A DNA stretch of 64,000 nt, taken from NCBI GenBank assembly GCA_963770485.1, contig CAVYPX010000009.1, positions 620,001 to 684,000 of the forward strand. The letters run 5' to 3'. A program made the position numbers and the translations under genes. How positions within the stretch are numbered: the stretch's first letter is position 1; each line of letters starts with the position of its first letter. Origin of the DNA: CAVVEC01 sp963770485. Lineage in GTDB: Bacteria > Acidobacteriota > Terriglobia > Terriglobales > Acidobacteriaceae. This document shows positions 9,158 through 21,656 of the stretch, in pieces. The notes beneath the pieces are model-generated. The model did no database searches and was not told the DNA's origin. It saw only the letters and a list, made by a program, of their open reading frames with translations.

Positions 9158-10024
9158 GTGACCCTCAAGAATGCTCTCTCCTGGGCTATCGATAGGCTTA
9201 CCGCGGCTCATGTCGGCTCGCCGCGCATGAATGCCGAGACGCTGCTGATGTTTACTCTTGGCTGCGAAAGGGCCTATCTCTATGCTCATCCCGAACGTGA
9301 ACTCACGGCCCCGGAACAGACTCGTCATGAGAAAGCGATTGCGCAGCGTGCGCGCGGAGTTCCGGCGCAATACATCACCGGCCACCAGGAATTCTGGGGC
9401 ATGGATTTCATCGTTACACCCGCTGTACTCATTCCTCGCCCGGAAACCGAGCATGTGATTGAAACCGTGTTGTGCCTGGTCAAAGAACGCAATGGAGGCC
9501 GGGCGTCCTCGCCCGGTTACCTATGTCGAATTGTCGACGTCGGCACTGGCTCTGGATGCATCGCCTTGGCCCTGGCCAAAGAATTGCCGCAAGCGCAGAT
9601 CCACGCGACCGACATTTCTCCTGCCGCGCTTGAAGTTGCCTGTGCCAACGCTGCTCGCCATCAACTTGAACGCCGGGTCGAATTCCACGAATCCGACCTG
9701 CTGCATGGGTTCGATCCCCAGACATTCGATGTGGTGGTTTCGAATCCACCCTACGTTGGGGAATCGGAAGAAGATCAGGTGCAACTGGAGGTTCGGAAAT
9801 TCGAGCCGCGTAATGCGGTTTTTGCCGGGCCCTCCGGTCTGGAAGTGATCGAACGCCTCATTCCACAGGCGCATTCTGTGTTGAAACCTGGTGGTTGGCT
9901 GGTGATGGAGATCAGCGGCACCATCGCGGAAGGCACGAAGCGTTTGCTGAGCGGCTGGACTCATGCAAAGATCACGAACGATTTGCAGGGCATCCCGCGC
10001 GTAGCCTCAGCGCAAAAGCCGTGA
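9158..10024 (+). CDS. prmC: Peptide chain release factor N5-glutamine methyltransferase
   Basis: SAM-dependent methyltransferase that methylates the GGQ glutamine of release factors. It is 288 aa from a GTG start. The N-terminal helical domain includes YITGHQEFWGMDF, a PrmC hallmark. The SAM motif IVDVGTGSGCIALALAKEL is at ~125-143, and the catalytic VVSNPPYV is near 193. Odd: the linker KERNGGRASSPGYLCRIVDVG contains about ten extra residues encoded by a perfect 7-bp hairpin at 9499-9516, one of the window's GC-rich palindromes. prfA, the usual neighbour, is absent. Confidence 0.93.
   Translation: MTLKNALSWAIDRLTAAHVGSPRMNAETLLMFTLGCERAYLYAHPERELTAPEQTRHEKAIAQRARGVPAQYITGHQEFWGMDFIVTPAVLIPRPETEHVIETVLCLVKERNGGRASSPGYLCRIVDVGTGSGCIALALAKELPQAQIHATDISPAALEVACANAARHQLERRVEFHESDLLHGFDPQTFDVVVSNPPYVGESEEDQVQLEVRKFEPRNAVFAGPSGLEVIERLIPQAHSVLKPGGWLVMEISGTIAEGTKRLLSGWTHAKITNDLQGIPRVASAQKP
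9499..9516. repeat. GC-rich palindrome inside prmC
   Basis: CCGGGCG-TCCT-CGCCCGG, a perfect 7-bp stem with a 4-nt loop, lies in frame between the N-terminal domain and the SAM motif. It encodes roughly GGRASSPG. Confidence 0.75.
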
Positions 10025-10032
10025 CCCGCGTG

Positions 10033-10050
10033 GCCCGTGGGGAAACGGGC
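10033..10050. repeat. Short GC-rich hairpin after prmC
   Basis: GCCCGT-ggggaa-ACGGGC, a 6-bp perfect stem, starts 8 bp after the prmC stop. It has no T-tract, so it is grouped with the palindromic repeats rather than called a terminator. Confidence 0.5.
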
Positions 10051-10162
10051 TGCAGCTACTAGTTCTGGTAGTACTGCACTTTCCTCGCTAACCTCGCTTT
10101 TCGCCTTCCCTCCCAGGGCGACCATGGCAGTTTCTTAATTTGCGTTTGGGGAAAAACTACTC

Positions 10163-13270
<3,108 letters not shown>

Positions 13271-13292
13271 ACCGCGCATCGCACCGTGGAAT

Positions 13293-13369
13293 ACGGGCGT
13301 CCGCGCCCGTCTATCGCGAGCCAGTCGAAAGGTCAATGATCGCGTGGGGACAGCCGCCCTCGGCTGTCC
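13293..13369. repeat. Two GC-rich palindromes between the TonB receptor and purF
   Basis: Positions 13293-13310 are ACGGGCG-TCCG-CGCCCGT. Positions 13348-13369 form a 9-bp perfect stem, GGACAGCCG-ccct-CGGCTGTCC, preceded by GTG. The second unit is repeated base for base at 14882-14903. Confidence 0.8.
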
Positions 13370-13407
13370 GGCGGAGCGAAGCTCGTTAAGCCGCAGGTGC
13401 GCTGGAA

Positions 13408-14835
<1,428 letters not shown>

Positions 14836-14881
14836 TTGGCTCTTAGCCTTTAGCAATTCGCTCAAACCAAACCCCACGTGG

Positions 14882-14903
14882 GGACAGCCGCCCTCGGCTG
14901 TCC
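14882..14903. repeat. GC-rich palindrome between purL and purF
   Basis: Perfect 9-bp stem GGACAGCCG-ccct-CGGCTGTCC, identical to the unit at 13348-13369. Purine genes thus carry copies on both sides of purF and one inside purL. Confidence 0.8.
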
Positions 14904-14976
14904 AGCCGAGCAAGGCTCGGCATTCCGCTTTGCGTCCTCTGCGGCATTTCTCCGCGTCCTCTGCGATCAAAAGCCT

Positions 14977-17382
14977 TCACCCAGCCGCAAGCGTTTCCGG
15001 CTCCGTCTGCAACGCCTTCACCAGCGCGCTTTCATAAGCCTCGCGCAATTCGCCGACCGCTGCCGACACGACAACCCGCCCGTCCAACCTGATTTCCACG
15101 TGTTCGGAAGCTGTCTCCCCGATCAGTTCTGGCGAGATGCCGTATTTTACTGCTATCTGTTGGATTCGCGAGAGATTACTGTGGTCGCACGAGATCACCA
15201 CCCGGCTGGCGTCTTCGCCGAACAGAACAAACTCCGCGGGCAGCCCCTGCGAGGCCAAATCCACTTTCATCCCAACGGCTTTGGAGAAAGCTGATTCAGC
15301 CAGCGTGACCGCGAGTCCACCTTCCGAGCAGTCGTGCGCCGATTCCACCACTCCCGCCTGAATCATAGCAATCAGCGCCTTCTGCAGCGCAGCCTCTCTC
15401 GCCAGTTCCAGCGCCGGGGGAAATCCCCAGACCGCGCCCAAAACCTCTTTGGCGTACTCGGAAGAGCCAAACTCCGATTCCGCATCCGTGGCGTCTCCCG
15501 GCTCGGAGGCTCGCAACAGAACGATGGCACGTCCCGGTTCGCGGAAGTGCGGGAACACCGCCTGGTGCACATCCTCCAGAATGCCTACAATTCCCAGCAC
15601 CGGCGTGGGGTAGATCCCTTCGCCGAGCGTCTCGTTATAAAAGCTGACATTGCCGCCAGTAATAGGAACATCCAACTCCTCGCAGGCTTTGGTAATTCCG
15701 TCAACCACCTGCGAGAACTGCCACATGATCTGCGGCTTTTCGGGATTCCCGAAATTCAAACAATTGGTCGCGCCCACCGAAGTCGCACCCGTGCAGGCCA
15801 CGTTGCGGGAGGCTTCGGCGACGGCGTGCATGGCGCCGAGTTGCGGATCGAGATAACACCAGCGCCCATTGCCTTCGAGTGCCATGGCCAGCCCGCGATT
15901 TGAACCCTTGATGCGGATCACGCCCGCATCGCCCGAACCTGGAGCCTCTACCGTGTTGGTCTGCACCATGTGGTCGTACTGCTGCCACACCCAGCGCTTC
16001 CCGCAAATGTTCGGGCTAGCCAGCAGGCGTTTGAGATTGCCAGTCAGGTCTCCCGTCTCCGCCAGCTTGATGTGCTCTGGCATCTCCCGTGGCACCGGCG
16101 GCTCCCAGCGCTTCAGGGGACGCTGGTAAACGGGAGCATCGTCGGTGAGCGCCTCATTGGGGATCTCGGAGACAACTTTGCCATGCTCGAGCACGCGCAT
16201 CTTGCCGTCGTTGGTCACGCGTCCAATCTCGACGGCATCCAGCGCCCATTTTTCAAAGACCTGGAATACTTCGTGCTCACGGCCCTTCTGCGCCACCAGC
16301 AGCATGCGCTCCTGCGATTCGCTCAGCATGATTTCGTAGGGAGTCATGTGAGTCTCGCGTTGTGGAACACGATCCAGCTCGATCTCAGTCCCAACTTTGC
16401 CGCGCGCGCCCATCTCGCAAGTCGAGCAGGTCAACCCCGCGGCGCCCATATCCTGTATGCCTACGATCGCGCCTGTCTGCATGGCTTCGAGACAGGCTTC
16501 GAGCAGCAACTTCTCCAGAAACGGATCGCCCACCTGCACGTTGGGCCGCTTCGCCTCCGAAGCCTCGCTGAATTCCTCGCTGGCCATGGTGGCGCCGTGA
16601 ATGCCGTCGCGCCCGGTCTTGGCTCCCACGTAAATCACAGGATTGCCTTCGCCGGCCGCTCGCGCATAAAAGATCTGGTCGCGTCGCACCAGGCCGAGCG
16701 CAAAAGCATTCACCAGCGGATTCGACGAATAGCAGGCTTCGAACTTGGTTTCACCTCCGAGGTTAGGCACACCAAAACAGTTTCCGTAGGAAGCGACGCC
16801 GCTGACGACGCCCTCAAGCAGCGAGTGGTTCTTGTGGATCTCGCCCTGCGTTGGCTGTGTGGCGCGGACACTCTTGTCCGCGTCCGGGCGAAGCCCGGCG
16901 TGCGCGGGCGAGTCGCCAGCGCTTTGTGGAGGGCGGACGTCCCCAGCCGCCGTGTGAGCAGCAGTGATCGGCCCGAATCGCAGCGAATCCATCACCGCGA
17001 CCGGTCTCGCGCCCATGGTGAAGATATCGCGCAAAATGCCGCCCACGCCCGTGGCAGCTCCCTGAAACGGCTCAATGAACGACGGATGGTTGTGCGACTC
17101 GATCTTGAAGGCGCACGCCCACCCATCGCCGATGTCGATGATGCCCGCGTTCTCGCCAGGCCCCTGCACCACGCGCCGGCTGCGCGTCGGCAAGCGCTTC
17201 AGGTGCACGCGGGAGGACTTATAAGAGCAGTGCTCGCTCCACATCACGCTGAAGATGCCGAGCTCGGTGATTGTGGGTTCGCGTCCGCCCAGCAACTGCT
17301 TGATCTTTTCGTATTCTTCGGGCGTGAGCCCATGCTCCTGCACTAATTCCGGAGTGATGGCTGGAGTGGCGACCGTATTCAT
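14977..17382 (-). CDS. purL: Phosphoribosylformylglycinamidine synthase, PurL subunit
   Basis: ATP-dependent FGAM synthase of the small PurL type (801 aa; works with PurQ and PurS, which are not in the window). Family stretches are FSVMWSEHCSYKSS, AFKIESHNHPSFIEPFQGAA, GVGGILRDIFTMGARPVA, SYGNCFGVPNLGGET and TGGNVSFYNET. Odd: between SLRFGP and LLEGVVSG the protein carries about 34 extra residues (~141-174, Ala/Pro/Asp-rich). They are encoded by three adjacent GC-rich palindromes and replace a short family linker. Frame and flanking motifs are intact, so it is probably functional. It probably forms an operon with purF. Confidence 0.95.
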   Translation of the reverse strand: MNTVATPAITPELVQEHGLTPEEYEKIKQLLGGREPTITELGIFSVMWSEHCSYKSSRVHLKRLPTRSRRVVQGPGENAGIIDIGDGWACAFKIESHNHPSFIEPFQGAATGVGGILRDIFTMGARPVAVMDSLRFGPITAAHTAAGDVRPPQSAGDSPAHAGLRPDADKSVRATQPTQGEIHKNHSLLEGVVSGVASYGNCFGVPNLGGETKFEACYSSNPLVNAFALGLVRRDQIFYARAAGEGNPVIYVGAKTGRDGIHGATMASEEFSEASEAKRPNVQVGDPFLEKLLLEACLEAMQTGAIVGIQDMGAAGLTCSTCEMGARGKVGTEIELDRVPQRETHMTPYEIMLSESQERMLLVAQKGREHEVFQVFEKWALDAVEIGRVTNDGKMRVLEHGKVVSEIPNEALTDDAPVYQRPLKRWEPPVPREMPEHIKLAETGDLTGNLKRLLASPNICGKRWVWQQYDHMVQTNTVEAPGSGDAGVIRIKGSNRGLAMALEGNGRWCYLDPQLGAMHAVAEASRNVACTGATSVGATNCLNFGNPEKPQIMWQFSQVVDGITKACEELDVPITGGNVSFYNETLGEGIYPTPVLGIVGILEDVHQAVFPHFREPGRAIVLLRASEPGDATDAESEFGSSEYAKEVLGAVWGFPPALELAREAALQKALIAMIQAGVVESAHDCSEGGLAVTLAESAFSKAVGMKVDLASQGLPAEFVLFGEDASRVVISCDHSNLSRIQQIAVKYGISPELIGETASEHVEIRLDGRVVVSAAVGELREAYESALVKALQTEPETLAAG
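16864..16960. repeat. GC-rich palindrome cluster in frame inside purL
   Basis: Three units lie head to tail: GCGGAC-actctt-GTCCGC (16864-16881), CCGGGC-gaa-GCCCGG (16884-16898), and a looser GGCGGACGTCCCCAGCCGCC near 16932-16951. The length keeps the purL frame open. Confidence 0.75.
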
Positions 17383-17484
17383 GGGGAAACTCTATTGTCG
17401 CATCCCGGACGAACAGAAGAAAGGACAAGAGTGGATTTTGCTCGCACAGGCGTACAATTCTCCGAAATCAGGAGGATCACCTAT

Positions 17485-18471
17485 ATGCCTGAGCCCGTGC
17501 CCTCTACTCGATCCCGCAGTCCGCGGCTCAGTTCGTGGATCGTCCTGGCCATGCTGGCGATGGTCGCTGCGCCAGCGGCGGTCACGCTTCACACGGTGCG
17601 CTTCCCCGCGACGCTCCAAGCCAGTGTCTCGAATCCAACACCTTACGGCTATACCTGGAGCCTGTTACTGTTCGTTGTCCCGATTGTGGTGATTGCGTTC
17701 TGGTTTCTGCCCAGCGAAGGGCTGCAAATCCCACAGCGGGCGTTCTGGCGGACAATGGGAACTCTGATTCCGCTCGGCTTTGGCCTCGATTTCTTCTTCG
17801 CCCGTTGGTTCTTTGTTTTTCCCAACCGCAGTGCCACCTTGAGAATCGGTGCGCCAGCCTTGGGAGAGCCGGTTCCAGTCGAGGAGTACATCTTCTACCT
17901 GACCGGCTTCATGGCGGTGCTCTTGATCTATGTGTGGCTGGATGAATTTTGGCTGGCGGCTTACAACGTGCCCGACTATCGGGGCGAGGCGAAAAAGATC
18001 TCTCACTTGGTCCAGTTCCACCCGACGTCAGCGATTCTGGGTCTCACCCTGATTATGGTCGCGGTCACTTACAAGAAAGTGTTTTCACCATATCCGGATG
18101 GTTTCCCCAGTTATTTCATCTTTCTCGTCCTTGGCGCTTTCGTCCCCGCGGCCAGCTTCTTTCCCATTGCACGACCGTTCATAAATTGGCGCGCCTTTAG
18201 TTTGACGCTTTTCCTCATTCTGCTCGTGAGCTTGCTGTGGGAGGCAACCCTGGCGGTACCTTATGGCTGGTGGGGCTTCCAGCCGAGACAAATGATCGGC
18301 CTCTTTATAGGAGCCTGGTCCGGGCTGCCGATTGAGGAGGTATGCGTGTGGATCGCGGTCACATACGCGACGGTGATCGTCTTCGAGATCGTCAAACTTT
18401 GGCAAGCTTCAGGCCGGGCAGCCAAAGATGCGTTTCTAGGCACAAAGCCCAAGCCGGTTGTCAGTACCTAG
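17485..18471 (+). CDS. Lycopene-cyclase-domain-like integral membrane protein
   Basis: A 328-aa membrane protein with about eight hydrophobic segments. The ATG at 17485 has a perfect AGGAGG nine bases upstream, which fixes the start. Two internally similar halves each carry an acidic membrane motif: PVEEYIFYLTGF near 132 and PIEEVCVWIAVTYA near 285. This resembles the duplicated P(I/V)EE(Y/x) pattern of heterodimeric carotenoid cyclases (CrtYc/CrtYd/CarR type). No other carotenoid gene is nearby, so the enzymatic role is inference. It is followed by selB after 13 bp and may be co-transcribed with it. Confidence 0.6.
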   Translation: MPEPVPSTRSRSPRLSSWIVLAMLAMVAAPAAVTLHTVRFPATLQASVSNPTPYGYTWSLLLFVVPIVVIAFWFLPSEGLQIPQRAFWRTMGTLIPLGFGLDFFFARWFFVFPNRSATLRIGAPALGEPVPVEEYIFYLTGFMAVLLIYVWLDEFWLAAYNVPDYRGEAKKISHLVQFHPTSAILGLTLIMVAVTYKKVFSPYPDGFPSYFIFLVLGAFVPAASFFPIARPFINWRAFSLTLFLILLVSLLWEATLAVPYGWWGFQPRQMIGLFIGAWSGLPIEEVCVWIAVTYATVIVFEIVKLWQASGRAAKDAFLGTKPKPVVST

Positions 18472-18484
18472 GCAGGGGATCCCA

Positions 18485-20383
18485 ATGAAGTCCGTCATCA
18501 TCGGCACCGCCGGCCACATCGACCATGGCAAAACCGCGTTGGTCAAGGCCCTGACCGGCATCGACGCCGACCGCCTAGAGGAAGAAAAGCGCCGCGGGAT
18601 CACGATCGACATCGGGTTTGCCAATCTTGATTTGCCGGGCCCCGATGGCGACGTGCTCCGCTTCGGGTTCGTGGACGTCCCCGGACACGAACGCTTCGTC
18701 CGCAACATGCTGGCGGGGGTTGGCGGAATCGATCTCGTGCTGCTCGTGATTGCCGCCGACGAATCCATCAAACCGCAGACTCGCGAACACTTTGACATCT
18801 GCCGATTGCTGTCGGTGCGCCGCGGAATCACGGTGCTGACCAAATCGGACCTGGTCGATCCAGAAACCTTAGACGTAGTTCGGCTCGAAGTGGAAGAATT
18901 CCTGCGAGCTTCGTTCCTCGATCCTTCGCGCGCCCCGATTGTGGCGGTGAGTTCGCTGACAGGCACGGGACTCGACGAACTTAAACGCTTACTGGTGCGC
19001 GTTGCATCCGAGGCCCCGGCTAGGGATTCCACAGCCATTCCTCGTCTGCCCATCGATCGCGTCTTTACCATGAAAGGCTTTGGGACGGTAGTTACGGGCA
19101 CGTTGGTTTCAGGCGCCATCCGCAAGGAGGATGAGCTTGAAGTTTTCCCCACCGGGCAACACGTGCGAGTTCGCGGCGTTCAGGTGCACGGGAGATCCTC
19201 CCAGCAGGCGCTGGCGGGACAACGCACGGCGTTGAATCTGGCAGGAGTGGCCACCGAGGAACTGGCGCGGGGCATGACGCTGGCGCCCCCCTCGACCTTC
19301 CATGCGACCTCTCGTGTGGATGGGGAACTCTCGCTGCTGCCCTCGGCCAAGCCGCTGAGAGACCGCGCTCGCGTACATTTTCACTCGTACACTTCGGAAA
19401 CAATTGCGACCGTCGTGCTCTACGGCAAGAAGCAGGTGGCGCGCGGTGAAAGTGCTTTCGCGCAGCTCCGTCTTGCTCATCCCACGCTGTTGCTGCCGGG
19501 AGATCGTTTCATCATCCGCCAGTTTTCTCCGGTGGCGACGATTGGCGGAGGAGCGATCGTGGAAAATGCTTCTCCGCAACGAGTGCGCGACGCAGCCGCT
19601 TACGCTGACTTCCTCGAAATACTGGCACAAGAGTCGGCGTTTGGGCGGTTGCGCGCTCGAGTCACGGCAAGCGGCACAAAGGGGATAAGCATCGCCTATT
19701 TGGTCGCGCGAACCGGCTGGACCGCGCCGCAGATCAATTCGATGGCCTCAAGCATTCCCGAGATTGAGCGCATCGGAGACTTTTTCATCTCCAAACCCGC
19801 GCTGGACATGGTGCGCAAAGGTCTGGTTCCCGTTCTCGACGCTTTTCATAAACGCAACCCCTTGGATGCGGGCATGAGCCAGGAAGAGTTGCGCGGATGC
19901 TTCAGCGAGGTCGCACCGGAGATCTTCGCCAGCGTATTCGAGGACGCGTTACAGACGAAAAAAATCGAACTGGCAGGCGAGTTCGTCCACCTTCCCAGTC
20001 GTGGCGTGGCGATGAAGGACGAGGAAGCCGAGTCAAAGCAGATCATCGAAGCCGCATTCGCCTCCGCCGGGTTGAAAGTCCCCGCGCTGAAAGACGTGCT
20101 GGCCGGGCTGAAGTTGGACAAGGCCAGGGCACAGAAGATCGTCACCCTGTTGCTGCGCGACAAAGTTTTGGTGAAGATCTCCGAAGACCTGGTCTTTCAC
20201 CGCGATGCTTTAGCCGATCTCCGGCGGCGCATGGCTGCAGAAAAATCGAAGTCGCCGAAAATCGGAGTCGCCGAGTTCAAAGATCTGGCTGGGGTCAGCC
20301 GCAAGTATGCCATTCCACTGCTGGAATACCTGGACCGGGAGCACGTGACCCGGCGCGTGGGGGACGAGAGAATAATTCTGTAG
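18485..20383 (+). CDS. selB: Selenocysteine-specific translation elongation factor SelB
   Basis: GTPase that delivers Sec-tRNA to UGA codons marked by a SECIS hairpin, 632 aa. G1 GTAGHIDHGKTALVKALTG, G2 RRGITIDIGFA, G3 DVPGHERFVRNML and G4 TKSDL are present. EF-Tu-like domains II-III (RLPIDRVFTMKGFGTVVTGT) follow. The C-terminus consists of winged helices, as in SelB rather than EF-Tu (e.g. GVAEFKDLAGVSRKYAIPLLEYLD). The ATG at 18485 is chosen because the protein then begins with the G1 strand; a nine-codon extension is possible. selA, selC and selD are not in the window. Confidence 0.95.
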   Translation: MKSVIIGTAGHIDHGKTALVKALTGIDADRLEEEKRRGITIDIGFANLDLPGPDGDVLRFGFVDVPGHERFVRNMLAGVGGIDLVLLVIAADESIKPQTREHFDICRLLSVRRGITVLTKSDLVDPETLDVVRLEVEEFLRASFLDPSRAPIVAVSSLTGTGLDELKRLLVRVASEAPARDSTAIPRLPIDRVFTMKGFGTVVTGTLVSGAIRKEDELEVFPTGQHVRVRGVQVHGRSSQQALAGQRTALNLAGVATEELARGMTLAPPSTFHATSRVDGELSLLPSAKPLRDRARVHFHSYTSETIATVVLYGKKQVARGESAFAQLRLAHPTLLLPGDRFIIRQFSPVATIGGGAIVENASPQRVRDAAAYADFLEILAQESAFGRLRARVTASGTKGISIAYLVARTGWTAPQINSMASSIPEIERIGDFFISKPALDMVRKGLVPVLDAFHKRNPLDAGMSQEELRGCFSEVAPEIFASVFEDALQTKKIELAGEFVHLPSRGVAMKDEEAESKQIIEAAFASAGLKVPALKDVLAGLKLDKARAQKIVTLLLRDKVLVKISEDLVFHRDALADLRRRMAAEKSKSPKIGVAEFKDLAGVSRKYAIPLLEYLDREHVTRRVGDERIIL

Positions 20384-20391
20384 GTTCGATT

Positions 20392-20520
20392 GGCCGCTGA
20401 TTTCGCAGATGAACGCAGATTCTTTGCAACCACACAGAACACACAGAACACGGAGCAAAGACCTGCGCGGCTCCGCATAGGTTCGATCTTTAACCATCTG
20501 CGAGAATCTGCGGCAAACCG
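20392..20520. repeat. Word-type inverted repeat (CGCAGAT / ACACAGAAC words)
   Basis: Left words CTGATTTCGCAGATGAACGC and AGATTC, with tandem CACACAGAACACACAGAACA in the middle, are mirrored by CATCTGCGAGAATCTGCGGC. It fills the gap between the convergent selB and AhpD-like genes. Confidence 0.65.
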
Positions 20521-20531
20521 TGGCGAAGTCT

Positions 20532-21059
20532 TCAGATTTTCTCCTCGGGAAACTCCAGCTCCAGCCCTAACGGGCCGGTAAAGCGGTTGGTCAGGTTGGC
20601 CAGGCCAATGAGCAGGTGCAAGTCCACGATCTCGGCGTCCGAGAAATGCTTTTTCAATTTGGCGAAGTCGGAGTCTGTAACTTCGTACGGAGCGCGCGTC
20701 AGCTTCTCCGTATAGGCCAATGCAGCCTGCTCTTTTTCACTGAAGCGGGTGTAGTCGCCTGTTTTCAGTGCCCTCCAATCCTCCGGCGTGAGCCCCGCCC
20801 GCTTCGACGAAGCCAGATGATGCTGCAGGCAATAGTGGCAGTCATTGAGCACTGAGACGCGGATGTAAATCATCTCGTACAACCTGCGATCCAGCGATTT
20901 CCCTACACTGGCGTAGAAAGGAAGAAAGTTTTTGAGCACATCCGGGCGCTGAGCCAGCGCTTTTTGCACATTGCCGGGCTTACCCCGCAGAACTTTTTCG
21001 TAGATCTCTTTTACTTCGGGAGGAGCGTTGTCCGGTTCAATCAGCGAAATGCGTGCCAT
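20532..21059 (-). CDS. AhpD-like / carboxymuconolactone decarboxylase-family protein
   Basis: All-helical 175-aa protein of the alkylhydroperoxidase D-like superfamily (peroxidase-related enzymes). The redox motif is VSVLNDCHYCLQHH: a CxxC pair followed by a His three residues later, as in AhpD. The C-terminal helical part contains EIVDLHLLIGLANLTNRF. The ATG at 21059 gives the family-like start MARISLIEPDNAPPE. It is probably a thiol-dependent peroxidase or peroxidase-like protein; no partner is visible. Despite the nearby selB, both redox positions are encoded as Cys, not UGA. Confidence 0.85.
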   Translation of the reverse strand: MARISLIEPDNAPPEVKEIYEKVLRGKPGNVQKALAQRPDVLKNFLPFYASVGKSLDRRLYEMIYIRVSVLNDCHYCLQHHLASSKRAGLTPEDWRALKTGDYTRFSEKEQAALAYTEKLTRAPYEVTDSDFAKLKKHFSDAEIVDLHLLIGLANLTNRFTGPLGLELEFPEEKI

Positions 21060-21171
21060 GGTAGCCTCGGCGATCAAGATTGACCTCCGTATAATAAAAC
21101 AGATGGAGCACGAGAACAGCAGGTCTATCAGGTCAGGCGCTTGAAATCATCTTCTGGAAGGAGCGACCCCT

Positions 21172-21621
21172 ATGAAAACGAAGGTTGCGGTCGCCGTGCT
21201 TCTTTTCGCCGCGGTTGTGCGGGTCGTCGCCCAAGACAAGTCGCAGGCCGACGCAGAGCGCACCAGGATTCTGGCGTTGGAGAACGCCTGGAATCAGGCC
21301 GAGGAACACAAAGACGCCAAGGCACTCGACGCACTGCTGGCAAGCACGCTGGTATATATCGACTATGACGGCACCTTGATGGACAAACCGCAGTTCATGG
21401 CCAGCGTGAAAGCTCCCGCGCTTCACCCAGAACAGATCGTCAACGAGTCGATGACAGCGAATGTCTATGGGGACAGCGCGGTGGTAACCGGAGTCTATCG
21501 TGAGAAAGGCGTCAACCAGGGAAAACCTTATCTGCGACACGGGCGCTTCACGGATACGTGGGTCCGTCAAAATGGGATTTGGGTGTGCGTCGCGAGCCAG
21601 TCGACGTTAATGCGCCGCTAG
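21172..21621 (+). CDS. Exported DUF4440/NTF2-like protein
   Basis: A 149-aa protein with a short signal peptide (MKTKVAVAVLLFAAVVRVVA). One SnoaL/NTF2-like cone domain follows: ILALENAWNQAEEHKDAKALDALLA, then VYIDYDGTLMDK, and a WVRQNGIWVCVASQ strand near the end. The start has a GGAAGGAG site. Members of this fold bind small ligands or act as enzymes, and nothing specific is visible here. It is followed 35 bp later by trmFO on the same strand. Confidence 0.8.
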   Translation: MKTKVAVAVLLFAAVVRVVAQDKSQADAERTRILALENAWNQAEEHKDAKALDALLASTLVYIDYDGTLMDKPQFMASVKAPALHPEQIVNESMTANVYGDSAVVTGVYREKGVNQGKPYLRHGRFTDTWVRQNGIWVCVASQSTLMRR

Positions 21622-21656
21622 AACCGCAGATCAGCGGTTGCGAGCTACTCTTGCAG

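Noticed and set aside
15970..17346. Plus-strand frame of 458 codons opposite purL
   Set aside because: It is a high-GC shadow of purL; the composition is Arg/His/Ala-rich and no family motif is present.
20532..21059. Selenocysteine variant of the AhpD-like CxxC
   Set aside because: Both redox positions are TGC/TGT codons and no UGA is in frame.
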